From the NCBI GenBank assembly GCA_026874595.1, contig JAPPUL010000068.1:759001-823000 (forward strand): DNA of 64,000 nt, given 5' to 3'. Below are positions 8,574 to 17,464 of the stretch, one piece after another (the first letter of the stretch is position 1; the number at the start of each line of letters is the position of its first letter). Under the pieces are notes generated by a model. That model ran no database searches. It was not told where the DNA came from and saw nothing but the letters and a program-made list of their open reading frames with translations. Source of the stretch: Sipunculus nudus. Lineage: Eukaryota > Annelida > Sipuncula > Golfingiida > Sipunculidae. The translations under genes and the position numbers were made by a program.

Positions 8574-8717
8574 CTATTTAGATTTAGTTCTGCTTACACT
8601 ACAATGCCCACCCTCAGCGCAGCCACTGCATTTTGCCTTCTTGAACATCGTTCTATATATTAAATATAGTGCCACAACTATTATCAATGAGAGAATTATA
8701 TAATCCAATACTTCCAT
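8574..8717 (-). CDS. FeoB-associated Cys-rich membrane protein
   Basis: Short protein with one transmembrane helix (DYIILSLIIVVALYLIY) followed by a Cys-rich cytoplasmic tail KCSGCAEGGHCSVSR, the hallmark of the small proteins encoded next to feoB that probably help ferrous iron transport. I place the start at the ATG at 8717 (47 aa) because GGAG lies 9 bases upstream and the family begins just before the helix. An in-frame ATG at 8786 would give 70 aa overlapping feoB by 26 bp. A third ATG lies at 8732. Confidence 0.75.
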   Translation of the reverse strand: MEVLDYIILSLIIVVALYLIYRTMFKKAKCSGCAEGGHCSVSRTKSK

Positions 8718-8760
8718 TCCTATTATCTCCATACTTACTTTTATTTTATCTGCTTCTATT

Positions 8761-10995
8761 TTATGTGAAGCCCAGCAAAAGTCCACCTCTATACACTAGC
8801 AACGATAATGTCCACGCTAATGTCATACTATAGGAGGCTGATAACAAAAACCATTTCCAACTGCCAAGCTCACTCTTATATGCTATTGCTGTAACCACGC
8901 ACGGCATATACAATAACGTGAATAGCAAATATACAAACGCGCTTAGCGGAGTAAAGGAGCTTTCTATATTCCCCTTATACCCTGCCCCTCCTTCTTCTTC
9001 CTCTCCTTCACCAGGCCAAAAGCCTAATGTCAAAAGATTTCTTCCCGCATGCAATAGAGTATCTAAAAACCCTGTCCCCAAATTCAATCCCTTCTCCCAC
9101 AAAGTTGTTTTATCCTCCTCTTCTACTTCTCCATATAGTTGACCAAGACTCCCTACTACTAGCTCCTTTGCCAAAACTCCTATCATTAACGATACTCCCG
9201 ATTCCCAGTGCGCTGTCTCTTTGCCTTCTTTATCTACCTTAACTCCAAACCCAAGCGGTGATGTTACATATGCTAAGCCTGTTCCTACTATTCCAAGTAA
9301 ATTTGTCGACCTGTCTGTCCTTGATGGATCCCATGGTAAATTGTTTGCTGCCCACACTATTATCATTGCCGCTACTATCCACGTTGACACTTGCGTTACA
9401 AAAAACTTTGTCTTATCAAAAGACTCTGTTAACAAATATTTTAAGGTCGGAATACGGTAAGGGGGAAGTTCCATTATGAAATACGATTGGCTCTCTTTAA
9501 ACAATATTCGCTTTAAAATATATAATACCAAAAGCGCTGTCAAAACCCCTATCAGGTACATCAAAAAAGCTATCGCTCCTTCGTAGCCTACAAAAAATAT
9601 AGACGCTAATATCAAGTATACTGGAAGCCGTCCACTGCAGGACATAAAGGGCATTATTAAGGCTGTTAATATCTTGTCTTTTCGGGTCTCCAAAGTCTTA
9701 ACCGCATATACCCCTCCCACATTACAGCCAAAGCCTAGCAACATCGGGATGAACGCTTTACCATGCAACCCTATCCTCTGCATTAATCCGTCCAATAGAA
9801 AAGCTACCCGTGCCATATAACCGCTACCTTCAAAAAACGTTATGAAAAACATCATGAAAAATATTAACGGCGCAAACGTTAGAACCGTCCCCGCTCCGCC
9901 TATCACTCCTTCCATAAATAACGACTTCAACCACTCCGAAGCTCCCACCAAACCCATTAAACCTCCACCAAGACCCAAAATAAACTGCGTCAGTGGCCCT
10001 TCTACCCAGTCTATAAACGGATTCGCCATCCCAAACGTCATCTGGAATAATAAAAACATACTAAACAAAAGTATTAAAGGACCCCACACCCGGCTTAATA
10101 TAACTTTGTCAAGTCGCTCCGTTAGCTCCTCTCCTACACCTTCTGATATAGATAATACTTTCTTCACTATCTCTTGTGATACCCTATTCCTCGAAATCGC
10201 AATATACGACCCTATGTCTTCTTCCCCATTCAAGCGTACTTTCTTTGATACTTCTTTTATCTTAGTTTCCAATATATTCTCTGTTCCTAATACCTTATCT
10301 CCTTCAAGCAATTTGTACACTAGCCATTTCTTAGGATACCTTAATAGCAAAGCCGAATACCTCTCATCTTCTAATATACGCTCTGTCTCTTCCCTTGCAT
10401 AATCAAGCTCCTTCCCATAACTTATGTCTTTTGGCACAAAGCCACCACCACCACTTAAATTATTTACTTCCTCAAGCAGTAAGCTTATATTCTCTTTCTT
10501 CTTTGCTACCATAGGCACCACCTTAACCCTAAGCAGCTTCTCAAGCCCTTTTGTTTTGTAGCTTAACCCTTTCGCTTTTACCTCATCCATCATGTTCAAT
10601 ACTAGCACTATCGGTTTGCCCAGTTCCATCAACTGTAGCGTCAGCCCTAGACTCCTCTCCAGGTTTACCCCATCTATTATGTTTACTATTACATCTACTT
10701 TCTCTTTTAATAGAAACTCTTCTACTATATTCTCCTCTTCTGTAAACGGTTTTAAGCTATAGGTCCCCGGAAGATCAACAAGCTCAAACCGCTTCCCTTT
10801 GTAGCTCATAAACGCTTCTTTTTTCTCTATCGTTACCCCCGGCCAATTGCCTACCTTTAGTTTAGTCCCTGCAAGCCCATTTATTAATGTGCTCTTTCCT
10901 GAATTCGGATTCCCTACCACTGCTACTGTCTTTAATTCTACTCTAGTATTATCTGTCTGCTTTTGCAAAACTTCTCCCTTTTCACTCTTGCCCAT
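8761..10995 (-). CDS. feoB: Ferrous iron transporter B
   Basis: 744-aa Fe2+ uptake protein of the inner membrane. The N-terminal GTPase domain has G1 GNPNSGKS (28-35), G2 in NWPGVT, G3 DLPGTYS and G4 NMMD; a helical GDI-like region follows. The membrane part has the two Gate motifs, including LGFGCNVGGVYA and MPFMSCSGRLPVY, whose cysteines line the iron path. The C-terminal part contains a Glu/Gly-rich insert (GEGEEEEGGAG) in a cytoplasmic loop. The gene follows feoA by 57 bp on the same strand and shares its promoter. GGGAG about 10 bases upstream supports the ATG. Confidence 0.97.
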   Translation of the reverse strand: MGKSEKGEVLQKQTDNTRVELKTVAVVGNPNSGKSTLINGLAGTKLKVGNWPGVTIEKKEAFMSYKGKRFELVDLPGTYSLKPFTEEENIVEEFLLKEKVDVIVNIIDGVNLERSLGLTLQLMELGKPIVLVLNMMDEVKAKGLSYKTKGLEKLLRVKVVPMVAKKKENISLLLEEVNNLSGGGGFVPKDISYGKELDYAREETERILEDERYSALLLRYPKKWLVYKLLEGDKVLGTENILETKIKEVSKKVRLNGEEDIGSYIAISRNRVSQEIVKKVLSISEGVGEELTERLDKVILSRVWGPLILLFSMFLLFQMTFGMANPFIDWVEGPLTQFILGLGGGLMGLVGASEWLKSLFMEGVIGGAGTVLTFAPLIFFMMFFITFFEGSGYMARVAFLLDGLMQRIGLHGKAFIPMLLGFGCNVGGVYAVKTLETRKDKILTALIMPFMSCSGRLPVYLILASIFFVGYEGAIAFLMYLIGVLTALLVLYILKRILFKESQSYFIMELPPYRIPTLKYLLTESFDKTKFFVTQVSTWIVAAMIIVWAANNLPWDPSRTDRSTNLLGIVGTGLAYVTSPLGFGVKVDKEGKETAHWESGVSLMIGVLAKELVVGSLGQLYGEVEEEDKTTLWEKGLNLGTGFLDTLLHAGRNLLTLGFWPGEGEEEEGGAGYKGNIESSFTPLSAFVYLLFTLLYMPCVVTAIAYKSELGSWKWFLLSASYSMTLAWTLSLLVYRGGLLLGFT

Positions 10996-11052
10996 TACTG
11001 TTTTTCTCCCAGAAACATTAATATTGATGCTCTTTCTAACTCTATACCTTTC

Positions 11053-11322
11053 CTATCCCTTTCCTAAATCAGTTGGCAACTTCTCTACCATTATTGCCCT
11101 TGCCATACCATTACCAAGCGCTATTCGCATATTAGCTGCTCGCAATAAAATCGGGCCCTTTGTTCTTGTTCGCAAAATCTTTACCTCTTGTCCTACTGGC
11201 AATCCCATGTCCCGTACACGCTCCTCTAATGTCCCCCGTGAATCAAGCCCTTCTGCTTTGTCTAACAATATCTTTACTATCTTTACTTCCTCGCCTTCCA
11301 TTAAACTACTTAGTGGTGCCAT
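11053..11322 (-). CDS. feoA: FeoA, SH3-like regulator of FeoB
   Basis: 89-aa cytoplasmic protein with the FeoA core: a segment with RDMGLPVGQEVKILR, then GPILLRAANMRIALGNGMARAIMV. It is thought to interact with FeoB and modulate its GTPase or assembly. It is the first gene of the ferrous uptake unit, about 130 bp downstream of a good sigma70-like promoter and palindromic operator, so iron-dependent repression is likely. Confidence 0.9.
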   Translation of the reverse strand: MAPLSSLMEGEEVKIVKILLDKAEGLDSRGTLEERVRDMGLPVGQEVKILRTRTKGPILLRAANMRIALGNGMARAIMVEKLPTDLGKG

Positions 11323-11427
11323 CTTTTCTTTTATCTCCTCTCTATTTGATTTATATCTATTTAGCTTTGCTTTTTCTTTCGTTTGTCTTTATTTATTCTA
11401 CTTTATCCATTACAACATTCATCCAGC

Positions 11428-11452
11428 ATAATTGCAACTCAGTTGCAATTAT
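11428..11452. promoter_or_regulatory. Perfect 12-1-12 palindrome, candidate Fur-type operator of feoAB
   Basis: Arms ATAATTGCAACT and AGTTGCAATTAT flank a single C, with every base of the 12-bp arms paired. It lies just downstream of the -10 element of the minus-strand promoter, covering the expected transcription start, a classical repressor position. Its place upstream of feoAB and the TTGCAA(n)TTGCAA core, seen in several non-enteric Fur-family operators, suggest an iron-responsive repressor. It could also belong to another metal regulator. Confidence 0.65.
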
Positions 11453-11454
11453 TT

Positions 11455-11485
11455 ATAATAATAACCCGCTTTAGTATAAAGTCAA
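11455..11485 (-). promoter_or_regulatory. Sigma70-like promoter of feoAB
   Basis: On the minus strand, TTGACT (11480-11485) is followed after 16 nt by TATTAT (11458-11463), with an alternative TATTAT 3 bp further on. The predicted transcription start falls in the palindrome at 11428-11452, leaving a 5' leader of about 130 nt before feoA. Confidence 0.6.
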
Positions 11486-11586
11486 CTAGATTATAATTTT
11501 TATTTCTTATTTATTTTGTACGTGCTTTGATTAAAAAATCAAACCCTGCAGCATCTTACCCTTCTTATTTACATTAAATTAAACTT

Positions 11587-12585
11587 TTACTTAAGAAGCC
11601 CCTCTATATACTCACTCGTTACAAATTCTTGCAAATTATTTGCCTCCTCTCCATTACCTAAATATTTTACTCTAAGTCCAAGCTCGTATATTAATGGGAT
11701 TATTAAGCCCCCCTTTGCCTCTGAATCGTACTTTGTTAGCACTAGAGCACTAACTTTTATACTCTTTTTAAATACTTTTGCTTGCTCAAGACCATTTTGT
11801 CCCGTAGTTGCGTCCAGAACTAGCAAATTCTCTCGCCTTGCTCCTACTGCTTGTTTATCTATTATCCGACTTAGCTTTTCTATCTCTAATACCAAATTTA
11901 CCTTGTTATGTAGCCGTCCTGCTGTGTCGACTATTACTATATCTACTCCCGCTTTTTTGCCAGCCTCAAGACCATCGTATAATACTCCCCCTGCGTCCTC
12001 CCCTCGTTTACCCTCATACACCAAAGCACCAGCTCTTGCCCCCCATACCTTGAGTTGCTCACCTGCCCCTGCTCGGAATGTATCACACCCAACTAGAAGT
12101 ACCTTCTTCCTTCTCTTTACATAATAATGCGATAGCTTCCCTATTGTGCTCGTCTTACCAACTCCATTAACTCCTACCACCAATATTACTTTTAATCCAT
12201 CCCCTTTTAATCCACCCTCCTCAGTATCAAAAACTGCATTTTCCCCTTTATTACTACAACTACCTTCTAACATATTTGCTATTACTACCTTAAGTCCTCT
12301 CTTAACTGCATCCATGTCTCTCTTTTCTCCCAGCAAACCCTCTCTGCCAAACCTTGCTTTTGCTTCCTTTATTATCTTTTCTGTCGACTTTATCCCTACA
12401 TCGTTTAATAGCATAAGCTCCTCAAGCCCTTCTAAGAACTCTTCTGTCCCCACATCTTTAACAAATATCCTCTTTATCCCCTTTCCAAGCCCCTTTATAG
12501 GCAAACCCTTAGATTCTAATACCTCCCCCTTCTCCCCCTTCTCCCCTTCTGTCACTGCCTTCTTTCGATTAAATAAAAAACCCAA
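11587..12585 (-). CDS. ftsY: Signal recognition particle receptor FtsY
   Basis: 332-aa SRP receptor GTPase that docks ribosome-nascent chain complexes at the membrane. A short, charged N-terminal region (1-40, with the EKGEKGE repeat) precedes the N helical domain and the G domain: G1 GVNGVGKT (138-145), DTFRAGAGEQL, G3 DTAGRL, and DATTGQNG. G4 reads TKYDSEAKGG where most members have TKLDGTAKGG; the specificity Asp is kept. The start is TTG, supported by GGAGG nine bases upstream. The long acidic A domain of the enterobacterial protein is absent. Confidence 0.95.
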   Translation of the reverse strand: MGFLFNRKKAVTEGEKGEKGEVLESKGLPIKGLGKGIKRIFVKDVGTEEFLEGLEELMLLNDVGIKSTEKIIKEAKARFGREGLLGEKRDMDAVKRGLKVVIANMLEGSCSNKGENAVFDTEEGGLKGDGLKVILVVGVNGVGKTSTIGKLSHYYVKRRKKVLLVGCDTFRAGAGEQLKVWGARAGALVYEGKRGEDAGGVLYDGLEAGKKAGVDIVIVDTAGRLHNKVNLVLEIEKLSRIIDKQAVGARRENLLVLDATTGQNGLEQAKVFKKSIKVSALVLTKYDSEAKGGLIIPLIYELGLRVKYLGNGEEANNLQEFVTSEYIEGLLK

Positions 12586-12638
12586 CCCTTTATCCCTCCT
12601 TTAATTTCTTCTCTCTCTCCCCTTACCTTCCTTTCCCG

Positions 12639-14144
12639 CTAATTAAAAAGCTTATTATATTCTTCTTTATTTTTTATCGCCTGCTCATAAAGGCTTATAT
12701 ACCTTTTTGCACTACGCTCCCATGAATAATCTTCTAACATCGCGTTCCTTATCAGTTTCTTTAGTTCGCTCTTTCTATCGTAATATGTGCTTACTGCCCA
12801 CCCTATTGTATAGTATAGGGCTTTTGAGTCTGCTTCGTAAAACTTAAATCCATTGCCTATACCCCTGCCCTCTTCATAATTTAATACCGTCTCCTCAAGC
12901 CCTCCCGTCCCCCTAACTATAGGTAAGGTCCCATATTTAAGCGAATATAGCTGGTTAAGTCCGCAAGGCTCGTATAATGACGGCATTACAAAAAAATCAC
13001 TCCCCGCCTCTATTAAATGCGCTAAGCCTTCATTATATCCTATCTCAACACCAATTTGACCTCCATTACTACTTTCTAGCGATTTGAAAAAAACTTCAAG
13101 CATTTTATCTCCACTACCCAATATCACAAACTGGACTCGCATGTTAGTTAATATCTGGCGGATACAGCCCACCAATAAGTTATACCCCTTCTGCTGCGCA
13201 AAACGACCTATTATACCCAATATTGGAATGTCTGATGCCTCTTTTAGTCCGAAATACTTTTGTAATTCCAACTTGTTCTTTCCTTTCCCTGCAAGGTCAT
13301 CCGGCCCATAGTTATACTTTATATGTTTGTCTTTCTTAGGATCCCATTCTGTGTAATCTACTCCGTTTAATATCCCTACGAAATCTTTAGCCCGATTACT
13401 CAAATACGGCGACAGCCCATATCCCCCATAGGGAGACCTTATCTCATCTGCGTACACGCTGCTTACCGTGTTTACCACGTCTGCATACTTTATTCCTCCT
13501 TTTAAAAGATTTAATGCTCCGAAATCTTCAAACTCATCCTCTACAAAATGCTCTCCCCTTATTCCCAAATAGCCCATATAATCACTCGGATACTTACCTT
13601 GATATGCTATGTTGTGTATTGTTAAAACACTCGCACTGCTTCCTACTACTTCATCTGCAAAATCCCAAGTCTTTATATAATAAGGGATTAGCGCTGTTTG
13701 CCAGTCGTTTGCATGTATTATATCCGCTTCGAACCTTAGGTCTTTACATAACTGTATTGCCGCTCGACTCAAAAATCCAAAACGACGGGCGTTATCTCGA
13801 TAATCATTAAGTTCTCTATCATGATAAAGTCCTTCCCTTCCAAAATATATATTATGCTCAACTAGGTATATCTTAACTTCAGATTCAATCTCCCATACCC
13901 GCCCCCATTCAAGCATATCTCCCATCCATACCCCTATCGAGCTAAGTCGCTCTTTTAGCTTAATTCCCTCTAGTGATAGAAATCTATATCTTGGTATCAC
14001 TACTCGTGCCTCAACACCACCCTCACTTAAATGCTTCGGTAAGGATGATACAAAATCTCCAAGACCGCCCGTCTTTGCATAAGGATACATCTCACTCGCT
14101 ACTACTAGCACTTTTAACTTCTTCTCTTGCATTACCTTTTGCAT
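12639..14144 (-). CDS. glgA: Glycogen synthase (ADP-glucose type)
   Basis: 501-aa GT5 glycosyltransferase that extends alpha-1,4-glucan from ADP-glucose. The N-terminal KTGGLGD (24-30) binds the nucleotide sugar. The C-terminal half has the catalytic EPCGLNQLYSLKYG segment and GTGGLEETV. The usual length is 470-500 aa. Two possible starts lie 12 bp apart because the sequence ATGCAAAAGGTA is nearly duplicated at the 5' end; AAGG nine bases before the upstream ATG favours 14144. No other glg genes are in the window, but sucrose synthase (63306-64000), which can produce ADP-glucose, suggests how it may be supplied. Confidence 0.95.
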   Translation of the reverse strand: MQKVMQEKKLKVLVVASEMYPYAKTGGLGDFVSSLPKHLSEGGVEARVVIPRYRFLSLEGIKLKERLSSIGVWMGDMLEWGRVWEIESEVKIYLVEHNIYFGREGLYHDRELNDYRDNARRFGFLSRAAIQLCKDLRFEADIIHANDWQTALIPYYIKTWDFADEVVGSSASVLTIHNIAYQGKYPSDYMGYLGIRGEHFVEDEFEDFGALNLLKGGIKYADVVNTVSSVYADEIRSPYGGYGLSPYLSNRAKDFVGILNGVDYTEWDPKKDKHIKYNYGPDDLAGKGKNKLELQKYFGLKEASDIPILGIIGRFAQQKGYNLLVGCIRQILTNMRVQFVILGSGDKMLEVFFKSLESSNGGQIGVEIGYNEGLAHLIEAGSDFFVMPSLYEPCGLNQLYSLKYGTLPIVRGTGGLEETVLNYEEGRGIGNGFKFYEADSKALYYTIGWAVSTYYDRKSELKKLIRNAMLEDYSWERSAKRYISLYEQAIKNKEEYNKLFN

Positions 14145-14247
14145 TACCTTTATCCTTTGCCTCTCTTTATCCTTTGCCTCACAAACACACTCGTAGCCTT
14201 CTTATTAGCACACTACAGCTTGTAGATATTAAATCCCTACCCCTCCC

Positions 14248-15564
14248 TTAACTACTCCTTTTGCTGTATATCTCTATCGGTACACCTTCAAAATTAAAGC
14301 TCTTTCTTAGCATGTTTATTATATATGATTTATAGTTTTTTGTTAGAAGCTCTCTCTTATTTATAAATAGTAAAAAACGAGGCGGACTTACATTTATTTG
14401 TGTCCCGTAATATATCTTTAATGCTCCGCTTTTCTTGCTTGAAATATTATGTTTCTTTTGAAGCTCTAATAAAAGACGGTTTAAGTCACGAGTCTCTACT
14501 CTCTTATTATATTGATTCCATACTTTTATTACTATCTCAAATAATTTGTTTATTCGAAGGCCTGTCTTTGCTGATATGTTTATTATCGGTATATAATTAC
14601 CTATTGCAAATTTAAACCGTATCTTATCTACGTATTTTGCATAATTTGTACCGCCTGTTACCAAATCCCACTTGTTTATTGCTATAACTAATGCTTTCCC
14701 GCGTTCAACCGCAAGCGATATTATCTTTTTATCCTGTTCGCATATACTCTCAAGCGACGATATCATATGAATGCCTATGTCGCTCTTTTCAAGAGACTCT
14801 ATCGCTCGCTTTACACTATAATACTCAACTTCGTTATCCACTCGGCTTCGCTTCCTTATTCCTGCTGTGTCTACAAAAGTAAACTTATGTGAATACCCTT
14901 TATAGCTTGCGCTTATACTATCTCGTGTCGTCCCCGCTATCTCCGAGACCAATGACCGCTCTTCTCCAAGTATTTTATTCAAAAGCGATGACTTGCCTAC
15001 ATTCGGTCTGCCTATTATTGCTACCTTTATCTCATCGTCTGCTACAACACCTTCATCTTCAGCCGCTAACTCTATCTTCTTTATATAACTACATGACCTC
15101 TCCAAAAGCTCATATACATTTATTCCATGTGTTGCTGAGATATATATAAGCTCTTTAAACCCAAGTAAATATCCTTGTGGGTCTTGTCTTTGATCATTAT
15201 CTGTTTTGTTTACTACTAGTATTACAGGCTTGTTTTGCTGTCTTAGTATATCTGCTATTTTATAATCATCTGGTACTATATTTGTTGATTCTACTAGGAA
15301 AAGAATTAGGTCTGCTTCCTCTATCGCCTTCTTTGTTTGCTCTATTATATATTCTATAAATAACGAGCTCTTCTCTTCCTCTATTCCTCCAGTGTCAACA
15401 ATAACAAAATTATAACCGTTATAAAATACATCATGATAGTTCCTATCTCTTGTTACTCCCGGACTTTTATGGATTATAGAAAGGCGTTTGCCTATTATGC
15501 GGTTAAAAAGAGTTGACTTGCCAACATTTGGTCTTCCAACAATTACAACGGTAGGTAATTTCAT
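14248..15564 (-). CDS. der: Ribosome assembly GTPase Der (EngA)
   Basis: 438-aa protein with two tandem Era-like GTPase domains followed by a KH-like domain. Both P-loops read GRPNVGKS (about residues 10-17 and 186-193), with NKTD and NKWD as the two G4 motifs and DTGGIEE / DTAGIRK as the switch II regions. Der is needed for late 50S subunit assembly. It lies upstream of glgA on the same strand, about 100 bp away. Confidence 0.97.
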   Translation of the reverse strand: MKLPTVVIVGRPNVGKSTLFNRIIGKRLSIIHKSPGVTRDRNYHDVFYNGYNFVIVDTGGIEEEKSSLFIEYIIEQTKKAIEEADLILFLVESTNIVPDDYKIADILRQQNKPVILVVNKTDNDQRQDPQGYLLGFKELIYISATHGINVYELLERSCSYIKKIELAAEDEGVVADDEIKVAIIGRPNVGKSSLLNKILGEERSLVSEIAGTTRDSISASYKGYSHKFTFVDTAGIRKRSRVDNEVEYYSVKRAIESLEKSDIGIHMISSLESICEQDKKIISLAVERGKALVIAINKWDLVTGGTNYAKYVDKIRFKFAIGNYIPIINISAKTGLRINKLFEIVIKVWNQYNKRVETRDLNRLLLELQKKHNISSKKSGALKIYYGTQINVSPPRFLLFINKRELLTKNYKSYIINMLRKSFNFEGVPIEIYSKRSS

Positions 15565-16111
15565 TCTCTCTCGTATATAAAGACCCTACATTATTAAATT
15601 TATTAAACTTTTAATATACTAAAAATAAAAAGGAGAGTCTAAAAAGTTCTGTTTAGTCCGAATTCTTTGCAAATACTTTGAGCTTAAAGATAATAACTTT
15701 CTTTCTCAATTAAGCTTACTTTTAATATTACTCTAAGAAAATCTTACTCTAAAGAAAAACTAATTATGCTTTTTTGCATTTGTTAAACATGAGCTCTTTA
15801 TTAGCTAGACAAGATTGTATTTAATATTTTGTTTATATGTCTATTTGATATGTAATTAACGGTGTTATTTACTATAAGAGCGTAATAGCAAATTGTAAAA
15901 TGAATTAAGAGCACATGGAAAATGACGTTAAATAAAGAATAAAGAAAAATAGTTAAGCTTAACTTTTATAACTTAGAACTAATAACTTAAGATTTATAAA
16001 AATATTAAAAACTTTAGAGACTACTAAGCTGGAAATAGTTAATATATTATAGGATTTTTGCCTGTCAAACAAATTAATACATATGTAATTTAATGACATT
16101 AAAGTAGATAA
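15565..16111. other. AT-rich divergent intergenic region
   Basis: 547 bp between der (minus) and a TPR gene (plus). I see no gene or RNA. It holds a perfect 14-bp palindrome AGTTAAGCTTAACT at 15951-15964, a possible operator, and AT-rich tracts suitable for divergent promoters. I could not assign a convincing -35/-10 pair. Confidence 0.5.
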
Positions 16112-17227
16112 ATGATAGCAGTAAGAAAACGACTCATAAGAAACAAATCATATAGACAAAGAGTTTTTATACAATATATTCAAAAGAGTAAAAGTAAAAT
16201 ACAATCAAAAAAAACAATCCTTCTTCTCTCAATCATTCCAATCCTTATTATATCTGCTATTTATATAATACAACATGATTATGATTTTGAACTAGAGGGC
16301 TTTGTAAAAGAAGGAAATTATAAAGAAGCGCTTGCAGTAATAGAAAGAAGGCTTAAAAAAGATAAAAACGACAGCGTTGCTCTTAAAAACAAAGGCAAAA
16401 TATATACTATATATGCTCTTAAACAAGATACTAACCCTACTAACTCAAATACTAACTCAAAAAAACGTATTGTCACACAAGATGCTATAAAGATATTTAA
16501 CCGACTAATTTATAGAGACTATAACACAAGCGAGATAAACTTTCTCCTAAGCATAAACTTCTTCTTACATGGAGAAGAACAATACGACAGAGCATTATTT
16601 TTCTTATCAAACGCGCTAAAAGCCAATAAAAAAGATGGACTTATAAAAGACTATGTATCAGGCGATAAGAGACTGCCTTTAAAGATATACGGACAGGACT
16701 ATTTCTTTACACTATATGGGCTTGGAGGTTATTTAAGTTTTGCTCTAAACGATTATAAGGAGAGTATAAGGTACCTAAATTATGCTTCAGCACAGATACA
16801 CGGCTTATCAGCACGGAAAGACAAAGTAATATATACATTTTATATAGGGCTTTGTTATATATACATGAAAGATTACGAAAGCGCACAAAAGAGCTTAGAA
16901 ACAGTGCTTGACTTATTAGACGTTAAAGAGGGTGATGCAGAATTCAAGGACTTTAATAAGTCTGACATACTATCACATGTATATTACGCATTAAGCAATG
17001 TGTCCTATATAAAGAAAGATTATAGTAAGTCAAAGGCTTATATAAAAGAAGCAATAAACCTAAAGCCCTCAACTACAAACTATTATCAGATAGGACTAGT
17101 ATATGAAGCGACAAACAACTTACGCAAAGCGTTTGCCTCTTGGCAAAAGGCTTTAGAACTTGATCCAGATAATAGTAAGGCAAGACAGAGGGTGATACGG
17201 TTTGAAGAACGTCTTAAAGACAAATAA
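16112..17227 (+). CDS. Membrane-anchored TPR protein upstream of mreB
   Basis: 371 aa. A basic N-terminus (about 30 residues) is followed by one transmembrane helix (TILLLSIIPILIISAIYII), then tetratricopeptide repeats to the end: NYKEALAVIERRLKKDKND near residue 70, several weaker repeats in the middle, and clear ones at the C-terminus (SKSKAYIKEAINLKPS and NLRKAFASWQKALELDPDN). The repeat domain should lie outside the cytoplasmic membrane. It precedes the mre cluster by 237 bp on the same strand, so a scaffold role in envelope growth is possible, though this is inferred from position only. Confidence 0.75.
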   Translation: MIAVRKRLIRNKSYRQRVFIQYIQKSKSKIQSKKTILLLSIIPILIISAIYIIQHDYDFELEGFVKEGNYKEALAVIERRLKKDKNDSVALKNKGKIYTIYALKQDTNPTNSNTNSKKRIVTQDAIKIFNRLIYRDYNTSEINFLLSINFFLHGEEQYDRALFFLSNALKANKKDGLIKDYVSGDKRLPLKIYGQDYFFTLYGLGGYLSFALNDYKESIRYLNYASAQIHGLSARKDKVIYTFYIGLCYIYMKDYESAQKSLETVLDLLDVKEGDAEFKDFNKSDILSHVYYALSNVSYIKKDYSKSKAYIKEAINLKPSTTNYYQIGLVYEATNNLRKAFASWQKALELDPDNSKARQRVIRFEERLKDK

Positions 17228-17464
17228 TTATATATCTTTCAAAGTAACGCTAAAAATAATCAAAACATAAAATAAAAGGCTATAAAAACAACACAAATAA
17301 TTAATAATAATTAATATTAAACGAATGCAACGCTAACATATATTAAAGATACTAAATCTTATATTCTTAATACTGCAAAATCTAAGTGACTGCTAAAGAG
17401 AAAGATAGAAGAAATAAAGAGTAAAGATAGAAGAAATAAAAAAAAAGAAGAACAGAAGAGGATT

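Noticed and set aside
9842-10402. 186-residue open frame antisense to feoB
   Set aside because: It is Pro/Ser/Thr-rich low-complexity sequence that mirrors the purine-rich codons of feoB, with no ribosome binding site or family match; feoB is intact on the other strand.
10847-11431. 194-residue open frame antisense to the start of feoB and feoA
   Set aside because: It runs over two well-supported genes and the feoAB operator; composition is that of an antisense shadow.
11526-11543. Terminator for ftsY: inverted repeat TTTGATT / AATCAAA
   Set aside because: The stem is only 7 bp, has a single G-C pair and no following T-run on the minus strand, so it does not qualify as a Rho-independent terminator.
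12146-12604. 152-residue frame antisense to ftsY
   Set aside because: Ser/Pro/Phe-rich shadow of a Gly/Glu/Lys-rich gene; ftsY has complete motifs.
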